Positions 51,068-59,118 of a DNA stretch of 64,000 nucleotides are shown here, one piece after another. Source of the DNA: Ilumatobacteraceae bacterium (GTDB lineage: Bacteria; Actinomycetota; Acidimicrobiia; Acidimicrobiales; Ilumatobacteraceae); the NCBI GenBank assembly GCA_022843125.1, contig JALHOG010000008.1:42094-106093 (forward strand). The letters are read 5' to 3'. Position 1 is the stretch's first letter, and each line of letters opens with the position of its first letter. Made by a program: the position numbers and the translations under genes. The notes beneath the pieces are model-generated. The model did not search any database. It was not told the DNA's origin and saw only the letters and a list, made by a program, of their open reading frames with translations.

Positions 51068-52102
51068 GTGGGTCGTCTGCCGTTCCCCGTGCGCGAGATC
51101 GCGATCCAGGCCGGGGTGAGCGACGCGACGGTCGACCGGGTGTTGCACGGGCGTGACGGTGTTCGCACCGCCACGGCCGCCCGTGTGAAGCGGGCGATCG
51201 CCGAACTCCAACGCCAGCAGACCGAGTTCGAACTCGGTGGCCGCACGTTCACGGTCGACCTCGTGATGCACACGCCCAAGCGGTTCTCCAACGCCGTGCG
51301 TTCCGCGTTCGACGCCGCCGTGCCGGCGATGCGACCAGCGGCCTTCAGGGTCCGCCCGCATGTCTACGAGCGGATCGCACCCGCCCGGCTGGTCCACACC
51401 CTCAACTCGATCGCCGCTCGCGGCAGCCATGCCGTCGTGCTCAAGGCGCCCGACGTGCCGGCGGTCAACGCCGCGGTCGAACGGCTCGCCGAGCTCGGCA
51501 TCCCGGTGATCACGATCGTCACCGATCTGCCGACGAGCCGACGGGTGGCGTACGTCGGGATCGACAACCGTGCGTCGGGTGCGACCGCGGCATACCTCAC
51601 CGATCAGTGGTTGGGCCGGGGCGCACCGGCGACGGTGCTGCTCACGATCAGCAGTTTGCGTTTCCGAGGCGAGGAGGAACGCGAGATCGGGTTCCGCAGC
51701 GTCGCCCGCACCCTTGCCCCGCAGTGGCGGATCATCGACCTCGCCGAGAACGAGGGTGTCGACGCGAGCGTCGCCGCTCAACTCGACCTCGTCGCGCGGC
51801 TCGAACCGATCGACGCCGTCTACTCGATCGGCGGCGGCAACCGCGCGGTGCTGGGCACGCTCGAACGCCACGGTCGCGAGCCGTCGGTCTATGTCGCCCA
51901 CGACCTCGACGCCGACAACGTCCATCTGCTCGCGACCGGACGGGTGTCGGCGGTGCTGCACCACGACCTTCGCGCCGATGCCCGGCGTGCGTGCCAGCTG
52001 ATCATGCAGGCCCACGGAGCGCTGCCCGGCCGGCCCGCCACCGAGCCCGCCCCGGTGCAGGTGATCACGCCGTACAACGTGCCGACGACGACGAACGCGT
52101 GA
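51068..52102 (+). CDS. LacI-family transcriptional regulator
   Basis: A 344-aa LacI-type repressor: helix-turn-helix VREIAIQAGVSDATVDRVLHG near the N-terminus, hinge RVKRAIAEL, then a periplasmic-binding-protein-like sensor (PVITIVTDLPTSRRVAYVGIDN). The GTG at 51068 puts the HTH at residue 8, as usual for LacI; a GTG at 51005 would add 21 residues. The HTH has Asp at ATVDRVL where most have Ser. It lies between PhyH genes and points to sugar or polyol control of that cluster. Confidence 0.88.
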   Translation: MGRLPFPVREIAIQAGVSDATVDRVLHGRDGVRTATAARVKRAIAELQRQQTEFELGGRTFTVDLVMHTPKRFSNAVRSAFDAAVPAMRPAAFRVRPHVYERIAPARLVHTLNSIAARGSHAVVLKAPDVPAVNAAVERLAELGIPVITIVTDLPTSRRVAYVGIDNRASGATAAYLTDQWLGRGAPATVLLTISSLRFRGEEEREIGFRSVARTLAPQWRIIDLAENEGVDASVAAQLDLVARLEPIDAVYSIGGGNRAVLGTLERHGREPSVYVAHDLDADNVHLLATGRVSAVLHHDLRADARRACQLIMQAHGALPGRPATEPAPVQVITPYNVPTTTNA

Positions 52103-52116
52103 TCACCGGCGCGTGA

Positions 52117-53286
52117 TCACGGGCGTCGCCGCTCGGCGTGGGCGGTGAGCGCCACGTCGAGCTGATCGTCGCTCCACCCCTCGTCGAGGGCGCGCCGCAC
52201 CAGGTCGGCCTGGGAGGCCGGGGCGAGCCCGCCGATCGGCGGGTCGCGGTCGAGGTTGGTCGGGAACGCGTACCCCTCGGCCGAGGCGCCGATCGCAGCC
52301 GCGAGCCGGGTGGGCGACATGCCCACCCGGTGCCGCTCGCGCAGGGCCGGGAAGATCGCCCGCACCATCCGGGCCCGGTCGATCGACTCCATCGTGCGGC
52401 CGAACGCGCTCGACACCTGCAGCAGGTTGGCCATCCGCTTCACGTCGGTGGTGTGGTTCGAGCCCGCGGCGTGGAACACGGCGGGGCAGAAGAAGACGGC
52501 ATCGCCGGCAGCGAGCGGCAGCTGGACCCGATGCCGTTCGAAGAGCTCGATCAGCGCCGGCTGCTTCCACGCCACATAGCCGGGCGGGAACTTCTGCGAG
52601 TGGGGGAGCACCATCGTCGGGCCCGACTCGACGGGCATGTCGGTGTGCGCCACGGCGACCTGCAGCGTGAGCAGCGGCGACAGCGAGTGGACGTGGACCG
52701 GGAACACGGCCGCGCTCTCGTCGCTCATGAACCCGAGGTGGTAGTCGCGGTGCGGGCTCTGCGCGACGCCGCCCGGGTTGACGACGTTGACCTGCGACGT
52801 CATCTGGTACGCCGGGCCGAGCCACGCCTCGCACATGAGCGCGATCGCCTCGCTCGCGTAGTAGTCGACGAAGGCGTCGGGGTCGGCGATCGCGAGCTTC
52901 TCCAAGGTGTTCCAGACGCGGTCGTTGGCGCCTGCCGCGGCGAAGAAGTCACCCTCGGGCTCGGCGCCCGCGCGCTGCTCGTCGACGAGCCGCCGGAACG
53001 CCGCCGTGGTGCGGTCGAGCGCGGGGCGGTCGACTGCACCCCGGACCAGCACCACGCCCGGCCCGTCGCGCAGCACCGAGGCGACCTCGATCATCAGGTG
53101 GCGTCGGCGATCCGGATCCGCGGCCGCCTCGCGCAGGACGTCGCCGTCGTAGACCACGACCTCGCGTTCGATCGTGGTGGCGTGCGGGTAGGTCGCGAGG
53201 GGCGTGACGGTGGCGATCAGCTCGGCGAGCTCGTCGACCGTGTCCTGGTGGGCATCGAAGTACCCCGCTGCCGCGTACGTGGTCAT
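52117..53286 (-). CDS. PhyH-family Fe(II)/2-oxoglutarate oxygenase, paralogue 2
   Basis: A 389-aa protein with the same layout: SPHRDYHLGFMSDE (His and Asp ligands), VFHAAGSNHTTDVKRMANLLQ (distal His, Arg/Lys), and the EGYAFPTNLDRDPPIGGLAP tail. The ATG overlaps the stop of paralogue 3 (ATGA), so the two are translationally coupled. It converges with the LacI gene, 14 bp away. The substrate is presumably related to that of the other two copies. Confidence 0.88.
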   Translation of the reverse strand: MTTYAAAGYFDAHQDTVDELAELIATVTPLATYPHATTIEREVVVYDGDVLREAAADPDRRRHLMIEVASVLRDGPGVVLVRGAVDRPALDRTTAAFRRLVDEQRAGAEPEGDFFAAAGANDRVWNTLEKLAIADPDAFVDYYASEAIALMCEAWLGPAYQMTSQVNVVNPGGVAQSPHRDYHLGFMSDESAAVFPVHVHSLSPLLTLQVAVAHTDMPVESGPTMVLPHSQKFPPGYVAWKQPALIELFERHRVQLPLAAGDAVFFCPAVFHAAGSNHTTDVKRMANLLQVSSAFGRTMESIDRARMVRAIFPALRERHRVGMSPTRLAAAIGASAEGYAFPTNLDRDPPIGGLAPASQADLVRRALDEGWSDDQLDVALTAHAERRRP

Positions 53287-54467
53287 GGGCGGCGGCGTGC
53301 GTCGTGGTCGGACAGGGCGACGTCGAGACGATCAGGGGCCCAACCCTCGGCGAGGGCCGTACGGACCAGCTCGGCCTGGTTGGCCGGTGCGAGGCCGCCG
53401 ATCGGTGGGTCGCGGTCGAGGTCGGTGGGGAACGCGTACCCCTCGGCGGCGGCGGCCAGCGCCCGGTGGATCGCCGCCTGCGATGCGCCGCCGACGGTCC
53501 GTCGCAGCAGCTCGGGATAGATCGCCCCGACGGTTCGCGTGCGGTCGACGGCCTCGGTCGAGCGGCCGAACGCGCTGCCGATCTGCAGGAGGTTGGCCAT
53601 CCGGCGCACGTCGGCGGTCCGGTTGGTCCCGGCCGCGTGGTACACCGCCGGGTTGAAGAACACGGCGTCGCCGACACCCAGTGGGAGCTGGACGTGCTCC
53701 CGCTCGAACAGGTCGATCACCTCGGGCTGTTTCCACACCACGTAGCCCGGCGGGTACTTGTGAGAGTGCGGCAGCATCTTGGTGGGCCCGGTCTCCACCG
53801 GCATGTCGACGTGGGCGACCGCGCCCTGCAGGGTGAGCAGCGGCGACATCATGTGGGCGTGGACGGGCCACGCAGCCGCCCACTCGTCGCTCATGAACCC
53901 GAGGTGGTAGTCGCGGTGCGGGCTCTGCGCCACGCCGCCCGGGTTGACGATGTTGATCTGCGACGTCACCTGGTAGCCGGGTCCGAGCCACGCCGTCGCC
54001 GTGAGCGCGATCGCCGGGCTCGCGTAGTAGTCGACGAAGCACGCCGGATCGGTGACCGCCAGCTTCTCGACGGCGTTCCAGATGCGGTCGTTCGTGCCCG
54101 CCATCGCGAAGTGGTCGCCCGTGGCGTTCGACTCGGCGCGCTGACGGTCGAGGATCCCCCACAGCACCTCGACCGTGCGTTCGACCACCGGACGCGGGAC
54201 CGCGCCGCGGACGAGGATCACGCCGGGTCCGTCGCGCAGCACGTCGGTGAGCTCGACCATCAACGCTCGGGCCGCGGTGGGATCGTCGGCCGCCGCATCG
54301 GCTGCCTGCTCGAACGTCGCAGCGTCGTACACGACGACCTCGCGGACCAGGTCGACCGCGTGCGGGTACCGGCGCAGGTCGGTCCGGGTGGCGACCAGCG
54401 CGGCCAACTCGTCGACGCTGCTCCGCGCCGGGTCGAAGTAGCCCTCGGTGATCGGCGCAGTGAGCAT
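53283..54467 (-). CDS. PhyH-family Fe(II)/2-oxoglutarate oxygenase, paralogue 3
   Basis: A 394-aa protein: SPHRDYHLGFMSDEWAAAW, AVYHAAGTNRTADVRRMANLLQ, EGYAFPTDLDRDPPIGGLAP. The frame is open upstream, but the ATG at 54467 has TACAGT 7 nt before it and matches the paralogues' N-termini (EGYFDPARSSVDELAALVAT). First gene of a two-gene leftward operon with paralogue 2. Three copies within 5 kb imply recent duplication and divergence of substrate range. Confidence 0.88.
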   Translation of the reverse strand: MLTAPITEGYFDPARSSVDELAALVATRTDLRRYPHAVDLVREVVVYDAATFEQAADAAADDPTAARALMVELTDVLRDGPGVILVRGAVPRPVVERTVEVLWGILDRQRAESNATGDHFAMAGTNDRIWNAVEKLAVTDPACFVDYYASPAIALTATAWLGPGYQVTSQINIVNPGGVAQSPHRDYHLGFMSDEWAAAWPVHAHMMSPLLTLQGAVAHVDMPVETGPTKMLPHSHKYPPGYVVWKQPEVIDLFEREHVQLPLGVGDAVFFNPAVYHAAGTNRTADVRRMANLLQIGSAFGRSTEAVDRTRTVGAIYPELLRRTVGGASQAAIHRALAAAAEGYAFPTDLDRDPPIGGLAPANQAELVRTALAEGWAPDRLDVALSDHDARRRP

Positions 54468-54474
54468 GCGCGCG

Positions 54475-54480
54475 ACTGTA
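54475..54480 (-). promoter_or_regulatory. -10 box for PhyH paralogue 3
   Basis: TACAGT on the minus strand, then 7 nt and the ATG at 54467. The rest of the 230-bp gap to 54698 shows no other clear feature. Confidence 0.5.
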
Positions 54481-54697
54481 CGACGGCGCCGTGCCCGATC
54501 GCCGATCGGCCGAACGGTCGAGCTCGCACCGCAGCACCTGCAACCGAGTGTCGGCTCCACGACGCGCAGGAGGTCAACGAGCCGACACCACGGCTGCGGA
54601 TCGCAGGTCCGGTGTTGCCTGGGCTCGATGGGCGTGCTTGGCTCGGCGGAGCGAACGACCGAACGGCGTTTCGTGAAACTCGATCGAGGGGGACACC

Positions 54698-56020
54698 ATG
54701 ACCGCACCCGAATCCGTGACGACGGCCGAACCGACGAACCGGCAGCGCGCGCGCCGGGGCATCCGGACGCGCTGGGCAGCCATCGGTGCCACCGTGGCCG
54801 TCCTGGCAGGGGCCGGTGGGGTGCTCACGACGTGGGCCGCGTCCAGCGGTGCGAGCGCATTCGTCCCGATCGCCCCCTGCCGGCTCCTCGACACGCGTGC
54901 CGGCGACGACAATGTCGGGCCCCGGTCGACGCCGATCCGCGCGGACGAGACGTTCACCACACCCGCGCGGGGCGAGAACGGGCGGTGCAACATCCCGTCG
55001 AGCGCGACCGGACTGTCGATGAACATCGTGGCGATCGGACCGACCGCGGCCTCGTTCCTCGCGGTGTTCCCGGGTGGCACCGACCGGCCGACGGCATCGA
55101 GCCTCAACTGGCAGGCCGGCCAGGCGCCGACGCCGAACGGCGTGACGGCCAAGCTGGGCGACGACGGATCGATCGCGTTCTACAACCTGCAGGGCAACGT
55201 CGACATCGCGGTCGACGTGGTCGGCTTCTACGAGCCGATCACAGGCGGAGCGGCCGGTCCTGCCGGCCCGGCCGGTCCCGCCGGCGTGAACGCGACACTC
55301 GGCGCGAACACCGTGCTGGTGGCCAAGTCCGGCGGCGACTTCACGTCGCTGTCGGCGGCGCTGGCCGCGATCACGGGCACGGCGGACGCCCCGTTCCTCA
55401 TCCGGGTCGGCCCCGGCGTCTTCGACGAGACGAACCCGATCGCACTCGAGCCACACGTCACGATCGAGGGGAGCGGTCGCAGCGCGACCACGCTCCGTTC
55501 GGGGAGCGTGAACGGCACCTTGACCGGCAGCGGTGACCTCACCGGGCTCGAGCTCCGCAACCTCGCGGTCGTCAACACGAACCCGACCACCAGCACGGCC
55601 GTGAGCCTCGTCACGACGTCCGGCACGGCCCGCATGGTCGACGTCGACGTGTCGTCGGCCAACGTGTCTGGCCTGGCTGGCGCGTCGCGCGGGATCATCG
55701 TCGCGGGCACCTCCACGCTGAGCGTCATCGACTCGACGCTGCGCGCTGGGACCGGTTCGTCGACGATCGCCATCGCGGCCCAGGGCGTCACGTTGATCGT
55801 CGACGGCTCGACGCTGTCCGGGAACGCATCGCTCGACGCCTTCAACGCGACCGTGACCGTTCGCAACTCGTCGCTCGGCGGCTTCCCGAACACCGTCATC
55901 CAGTTCAACAGCACCGGGGTGTACATCGCATCGACCCTGAGCTCGCAGATCGCGTGGACCGGGGCCGGTCCGGTGTGCACCGGCATCGTCAGGGCCGGCG
56001 CCGCCGTGGCCGGCTGCTGA
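54698..56020 (+). CDS. Exported beta-helix protein with collagen-like hinge
   Basis: A 440-aa surface or secreted protein. Residues 1-48: basic head (RQRARRGIRTR) and a hydrophobic segment, acting as a signal or membrane anchor. Residues about 55-180: an actinobacterial domain opening with APCRLLDTRAGDD and closing with DVVGFYEP. A short Gly-Pro-Ala run (GPAGPAGPAG) forms a hinge, followed by a Ser/Thr-rich parallel beta-helix domain (SGGDFTSLSAALAAI, VTIEGSGRSATTLRSGSVNG) like pectate-lyase-type repeats. No catalytic residues are visible; adhesion or polysaccharide binding is a fair guess. GAGGGGGAC precedes the ATG; a hairpin terminator follows. Confidence 0.75.
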   Translation: MTAPESVTTAEPTNRQRARRGIRTRWAAIGATVAVLAGAGGVLTTWAASSGASAFVPIAPCRLLDTRAGDDNVGPRSTPIRADETFTTPARGENGRCNIPSSATGLSMNIVAIGPTAASFLAVFPGGTDRPTASSLNWQAGQAPTPNGVTAKLGDDGSIAFYNLQGNVDIAVDVVGFYEPITGGAAGPAGPAGPAGVNATLGANTVLVAKSGGDFTSLSAALAAITGTADAPFLIRVGPGVFDETNPIALEPHVTIEGSGRSATTLRSGSVNGTLTGSGDLTGLELRNLAVVNTNPTTSTAVSLVTTSGTARMVDVDVSSANVSGLAGASRGIIVAGTSTLSVIDSTLRAGTGSSTIAIAAQGVTLIVDGSTLSGNASLDAFNATVTVRNSSLGGFPNTVIQFNSTGVYIASTLSSQIAWTGAGPVCTGIVRAGAAVAGC

Positions 56021-56042
56021 CCCGCGGCGATCGTTCGTGCAG

Positions 56043-56067
56043 CGCGGGGAGCACGTGGCTCCCCGCG
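56043..56067 (+). terminator. Hairpin after the beta-helix gene
   Basis: Perfect 9-bp arms CGCGGGGAG and CTCCCCGCG with a 7-nt loop, 22 bp after the stop codon. No T-tract. Confidence 0.6.
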
Positions 56068-56075
56068 GTCCTGCT

Positions 56076-56165
56076 GGCTACGACGACCTGCAGGGGTACC
56101 ACTTCTCGCGACCGGTTCCGGAGGACGAGCTGCTCGCGCTGGCCGATCGAGCGTTCCTCGGTGGT
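56076..56165 (+). pseudogene. C-terminal fragment of an EAL (cyclic-di-GMP phosphodiesterase) domain
   Basis: This stretch reads GYDDLQGYHFSRPVPEDELL in frame on the plus strand, the hallmark C-terminal end of EAL domains (G-C-D-x-x-Q-G-Y-x-F-S-R-P). Nothing upstream in frame resembles the rest of an EAL domain and the normal stop is missing, so it is a leftover of a deleted gene between the beta-helix and TetR genes. Confidence 0.6.
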
Positions 56166-56168
56166 GCG

Positions 56169-56807
56169 TCAGAGGTGACAGCCAGCGAGGAAGCGGTCGA
56201 CCACGCGGTCGCAGAAGGCCTGGTCGAGGGTGATCTCGTCGGTGATGAGGGCGAAGAACAGCGGCCCGATGAGGTGCGCGGCCACCTCGTCGAGCACGTA
56301 GCCCTCGTTGACGCGGCCCTCGGCGACGCCCCGCTCCATTACGGCGCGGAGCACGTCGAGCTGTTCTTGGTGCAGTTTCTCCTCGAGGTGGGCGAGGCCG
56401 GCCTCGTGGTGCTTCAGCATCATCAGCGCCGGGACCATGCGCGCCCACTCGGGGTCGGCGAACATGGTGCCGACCTGTCCGACGAGCGTGCGGACCGCGG
56501 CCTCGAAGTCGAGGTCGTCAGGAGGAGGCGGCAGGTTCGGCGCGCTGCACTTCATCACGTCGACCAGCAGCTCGTCCCGGGACTCCCAGTGCCGGTAGAT
56601 CGTCGACTTGGCGACGCCCGAGCGCGCCACGACGGCATCGACGGTCACCGCCGCCGGGCCGCTCTCGACGAGCAGCTCGCGCGCCGCGCCGAGCACCGAC
56701 TCGCGGCTACGGGTGACCCGCGGATCGAGCGACGGTTCCGGCACGGCGCTGACCGTACCAGCGCCGGTGTGACGCACGTCGTACGAGCTGGGGGGTTGCG
56801 TGGTCAT
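56169..56807 (-). CDS. TetR-family transcriptional repressor of the adjacent exporter
   Basis: A 212-aa TetR protein: TRSRESVLGAARELLVESG, VDAVVARSGVAKSTIYRHWESRDEL as helix-turn-helix, C-terminal AcrR-like domain. It is divergent from a DHA2 exporter with two palindromes in between, the standard layout of a drug-responsive TetR repressor that controls itself and the pump. The inducing compound is unknown. Confidence 0.9.
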   Translation of the reverse strand: MTTQPPSSYDVRHTGAGTVSAVPEPSLDPRVTRSRESVLGAARELLVESGPAAVTVDAVVARSGVAKSTIYRHWESRDELLVDVMKCSAPNLPPPPDDLDFEAAVRTLVGQVGTMFADPEWARMVPALMMLKHHEAGLAHLEEKLHQEQLDVLRAVMERGVAEGRVNEGYVLDEVAAHLIGPLFFALITDEITLDQAFCDRVVDRFLAGCHL

Positions 56808-56811
56808 CTTC

Positions 56812-56856
56812 GATACGGTACCGTCCCGTAGCGCAGTACGAAACCGTATCGTACTG
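56812..56856. promoter_or_regulatory. Two palindromic operators of the TetR/exporter pair
   Basis: A 10-bp palindrome ACGGTACCGT at 56815-56824 and a 23-bp near-perfect palindrome at 56834-56856 whose outer arms are CAGTACGA and TCGTACTG. The second overlaps a TACTGT -10 box (56852-56857) for the exporter gene. GATACGGT (56812-56819) and ACCGTATC (56843-56850) also pair across the two sites. This strongly suggests direct repression of the exporter. Confidence 0.7.
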
Positions 56857-56881
56857 TAACCATCCGAACGAAGGACCCCCC

Positions 56882-58501
56882 ATGACCGTCATCGATGCCG
56901 CCGTCGCGGCTCCCGACCCTGATGCCGTCGATCCTGAAGCGGCACGGCGCCAGCGCGTGCTCGTGGCGATGTGCCTCGCGCTCGCCGCCGTCATCGCCTC
57001 GGTGTCGTCACTCAACGTCGCCCTGCAGGATCTCGCCGTCGAGTTCGGCGCCTCGCAGGGGATGCTGCTCTGGATCATCAACGCCTACACGCTCTCGCTC
57101 GCCGCCCTGCTGCTGGCGATCGGGGCGATCGGCGATCGCTGGGGCCGCCGGCCCGTGCTGCTCACCGGGCTCGCGCTGTTCGCCGGCGCCAGCGTCGGCG
57201 CCGCGCTCTCGACGAGCGCCGAGATGATGCTGGTCGCCCGTGCCCTCGGCGGCATCGCCGCCGCCATGATCATGCCGGTCACCCTGTCGGTGATCACGTC
57301 GACCTTCCCGGAGGAGCAACGTGCGCGCGCCGTCGGCATCTGGGCCGGCGTCGCCGGTGGCGGGGGCATCCTCGGCCTGTTCTTCTCGTCGTTCATCGTC
57401 GACTACTTCACCTGGCCGTGGCTCTTCACGCTCCCGATCGCGCTCGCCGTCACCTCGTTCGTGATGACGTGGCGGTACGTCACCGCAGGGCGCGAGTTGC
57501 TCGACGGCCGGTTCGACGTGGGCGGCTCGGTGCTCTCGGTGCTCGCCGTCGGCGGGCTGGTGCTCGGCATCCACGAGGGGCCGGAGAAGGGCTGGGGCCA
57601 CTGGCTCACGATCGGTGGGCTGGCGATCGGTGTGATCGCGACCGTGGCGTTCGTGGTGTGGGAGCTCCGCCAGGAGCACCCGCTGCTCGACGTGCGGGTG
57701 TTCGCCAACCGCGGCCTCACCGCCGGCTCGCTCACGCTGCTGATCGTGTTCGCCGTGATGTTCGGGATCTTCCTCGTCCTGATGCAGTTCCTGCAGGCCG
57801 TCACCGGCTTCTCGGCGCTTCGCTCGGCAGCGGGCCTGCTCCCGATGGCCGGCGTGATGATGCCGCTGTCGTCGGCCGCACCGCTGATCGCGAAGCGGTT
57901 CGGAGCGTTCCGTGTGCTGCTGGTCGGTGTCGCCCTCTTCGCCACCGGTCTGGCCCTGCTGGCGACGATGTCGTCGGTCGCGGGCGGCTATCTGTCGATC
58001 CTGCCCGGCCTGATCGTGATGGGCGCCGGCATGGGTCTCAGCATGACGCCGTCCACGATCGCGATCACCGAGTCGCTCCCGGTCGAGAAGCAGGGCGTCG
58101 CATCGGCGCTCAACGACACGGTGCGCGAGGTCGGCGGTGCCGTCGGGATCGCGCTCCTCGGCTCGGTGCTCAACAGCGCCTACCGCGCCAATGTCGGCGC
58201 CGCCACCGAAGCGCTGCCGCCCGAGCTCGCCGAGCCGGTCGAGGAGGGCATCGGCGGAGCGCTCGCCGTCGCCGCCCAGATGGGGTCCGACGGCGCCCCG
58301 ATCGTCACCGCCGCCCGCGAGGCCTTCGTCGATGGCTGGCACAGCTCGATGTGGGTCGGCTTCGTGATGGCGATCGCACTGTGGCTGTTCCTGCTCGTCC
58401 GCTCACCGAAGGGTTCGCTGACGGGCGCCGACCTCGGGGCGGCGACTACCGACGCCATCGCCCGGGACGATCTCGCAACGGTCGGCGCCGGCAGCTCGTG
58501 A
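56882..58501 (+). CDS. MFS transporter, DHA2 family (EmrB/QacA-type exporter)
   Basis: A 539-aa transporter with about 14 membrane segments. Motif A GAIGDRWGRRPVLLTG, motif C-like GIWAGVAGGGGILGLFFSS, VREVGGAVGIALLGSVLNSAYR at the C-terminal side. Proton-coupled export of drugs or metabolites is the family role. GAAGGA lies 7 nt before the ATG. Expression should be under the divergent TetR repressor via the operators at 56812-56856. Confidence 0.92.
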   Translation: MTVIDAAVAAPDPDAVDPEAARRQRVLVAMCLALAAVIASVSSLNVALQDLAVEFGASQGMLLWIINAYTLSLAALLLAIGAIGDRWGRRPVLLTGLALFAGASVGAALSTSAEMMLVARALGGIAAAMIMPVTLSVITSTFPEEQRARAVGIWAGVAGGGGILGLFFSSFIVDYFTWPWLFTLPIALAVTSFVMTWRYVTAGRELLDGRFDVGGSVLSVLAVGGLVLGIHEGPEKGWGHWLTIGGLAIGVIATVAFVVWELRQEHPLLDVRVFANRGLTAGSLTLLIVFAVMFGIFLVLMQFLQAVTGFSALRSAAGLLPMAGVMMPLSSAAPLIAKRFGAFRVLLVGVALFATGLALLATMSSVAGGYLSILPGLIVMGAGMGLSMTPSTIAITESLPVEKQGVASALNDTVREVGGAVGIALLGSVLNSAYRANVGAATEALPPELAEPVEEGIGGALAVAAQMGSDGAPIVTAAREAFVDGWHSSMWVGFVMAIALWLFLLVRSPKGSLTGADLGAATTDAIARDDLATVGAGSS

Positions 58502-58539
58502 ACGGAACGTGACAGGACGGCGCGATCCGTGACGTCGGT

Positions 58540-58587
58540 CTCCGGTCGGTCCAGGATCTCGCAGCGGGATCAGCACACCGACCGGAG
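58540..58587. repeat. 11-bp inverted repeat with a 26-nt loop
   Basis: CTCCGGTCGGT (58540-58550) and ACCGACCGGAG (58577-58587). It lies 39 bp after the MFS stop and 45 bp before the next start. It may end the MFS transcript or bind a regulator of the cyclic-nucleotide-domain gene. Confidence 0.5.
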
Positions 58588-58632
58588 GCCACACATGGGC
58601 GGACACCTCACACACCGCGACGAAGGGCGACG

Positions 58633-59115
58633 ATGAGCGACATCTTCGAGCTCACCGCCAGCTTGCCGGAGATCGAGCTCGGCCCCGGCGACGTCCTCAT
58701 CCGCGACGGCGAGGCGGCCGGCGCGATCTGGATCCTCGTCTCCGGATCGCTGCGCGTGCTCAAGGACGGCATCGAGGTCAACACCATCACGCACCCTGGC
58801 GCGGTCCTCGGTGAGATGTCGTTGCTCCTCGGCCGGACGTACACCGCCACCGTCGAGGCGGTCGAGTCATCGGTGTTGCGACACGCGGCAGACGGCGCCG
58901 CGCTGCTCGCCGGCGACGCCGAGGTCACCCGTCTGGTCGCTGCCGGCCTCGCTGAACGGCTCGCGTTCGTCACGTCCTACCTCGCCGACCTGAAACAGCA
59001 GTACGGCGACGCACCGGGCCTGGCGATGGTCGGCGACGTGTTGCGTCGACTCGAGGAGCGCCGGGCTCCGCGGGCGATGCCTGGATCGATGCGCGAACCC
59101 GATCCCGAGTACTGA
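58633..59115 (+). CDS. Cyclic-nucleotide-binding-domain protein without DNA-binding domain
   Basis: A 160-aa protein with a CRP-like cNMP-binding fold: LGPGDVLIRDGEAAGAIWIL, VNTITHPGAVLGEMSLLLGR, then TYTATVEA. In the phosphate-binding cassette the Arg that contacts the cyclic phosphate (R-x-A-T-V) is replaced by Tyr/Thr, so nucleotide binding is doubtful. No helix-turn-helix follows. A metallophosphoesterase gene starts 3 nt downstream of its stop, so the two are probably one unit. Confidence 0.8.
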   Translation: MSDIFELTASLPEIELGPGDVLIRDGEAAGAIWILVSGSLRVLKDGIEVNTITHPGAVLGEMSLLLGRTYTATVEAVESSVLRHAADGAALLAGDAEVTRLVAAGLAERLAFVTSYLADLKQQYGDAPGLAMVGDVLRRLEERRAPRAMPGSMREPDPEY

Positions 59116-59118
59116 TCC

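Noticed and set aside
57008..58342. A 444-codon open frame antisense to the MFS exporter
   Set aside because: Composition is His/Arg/Asp-rich with no domain; the exporter on the plus strand has motif A and membrane segments.
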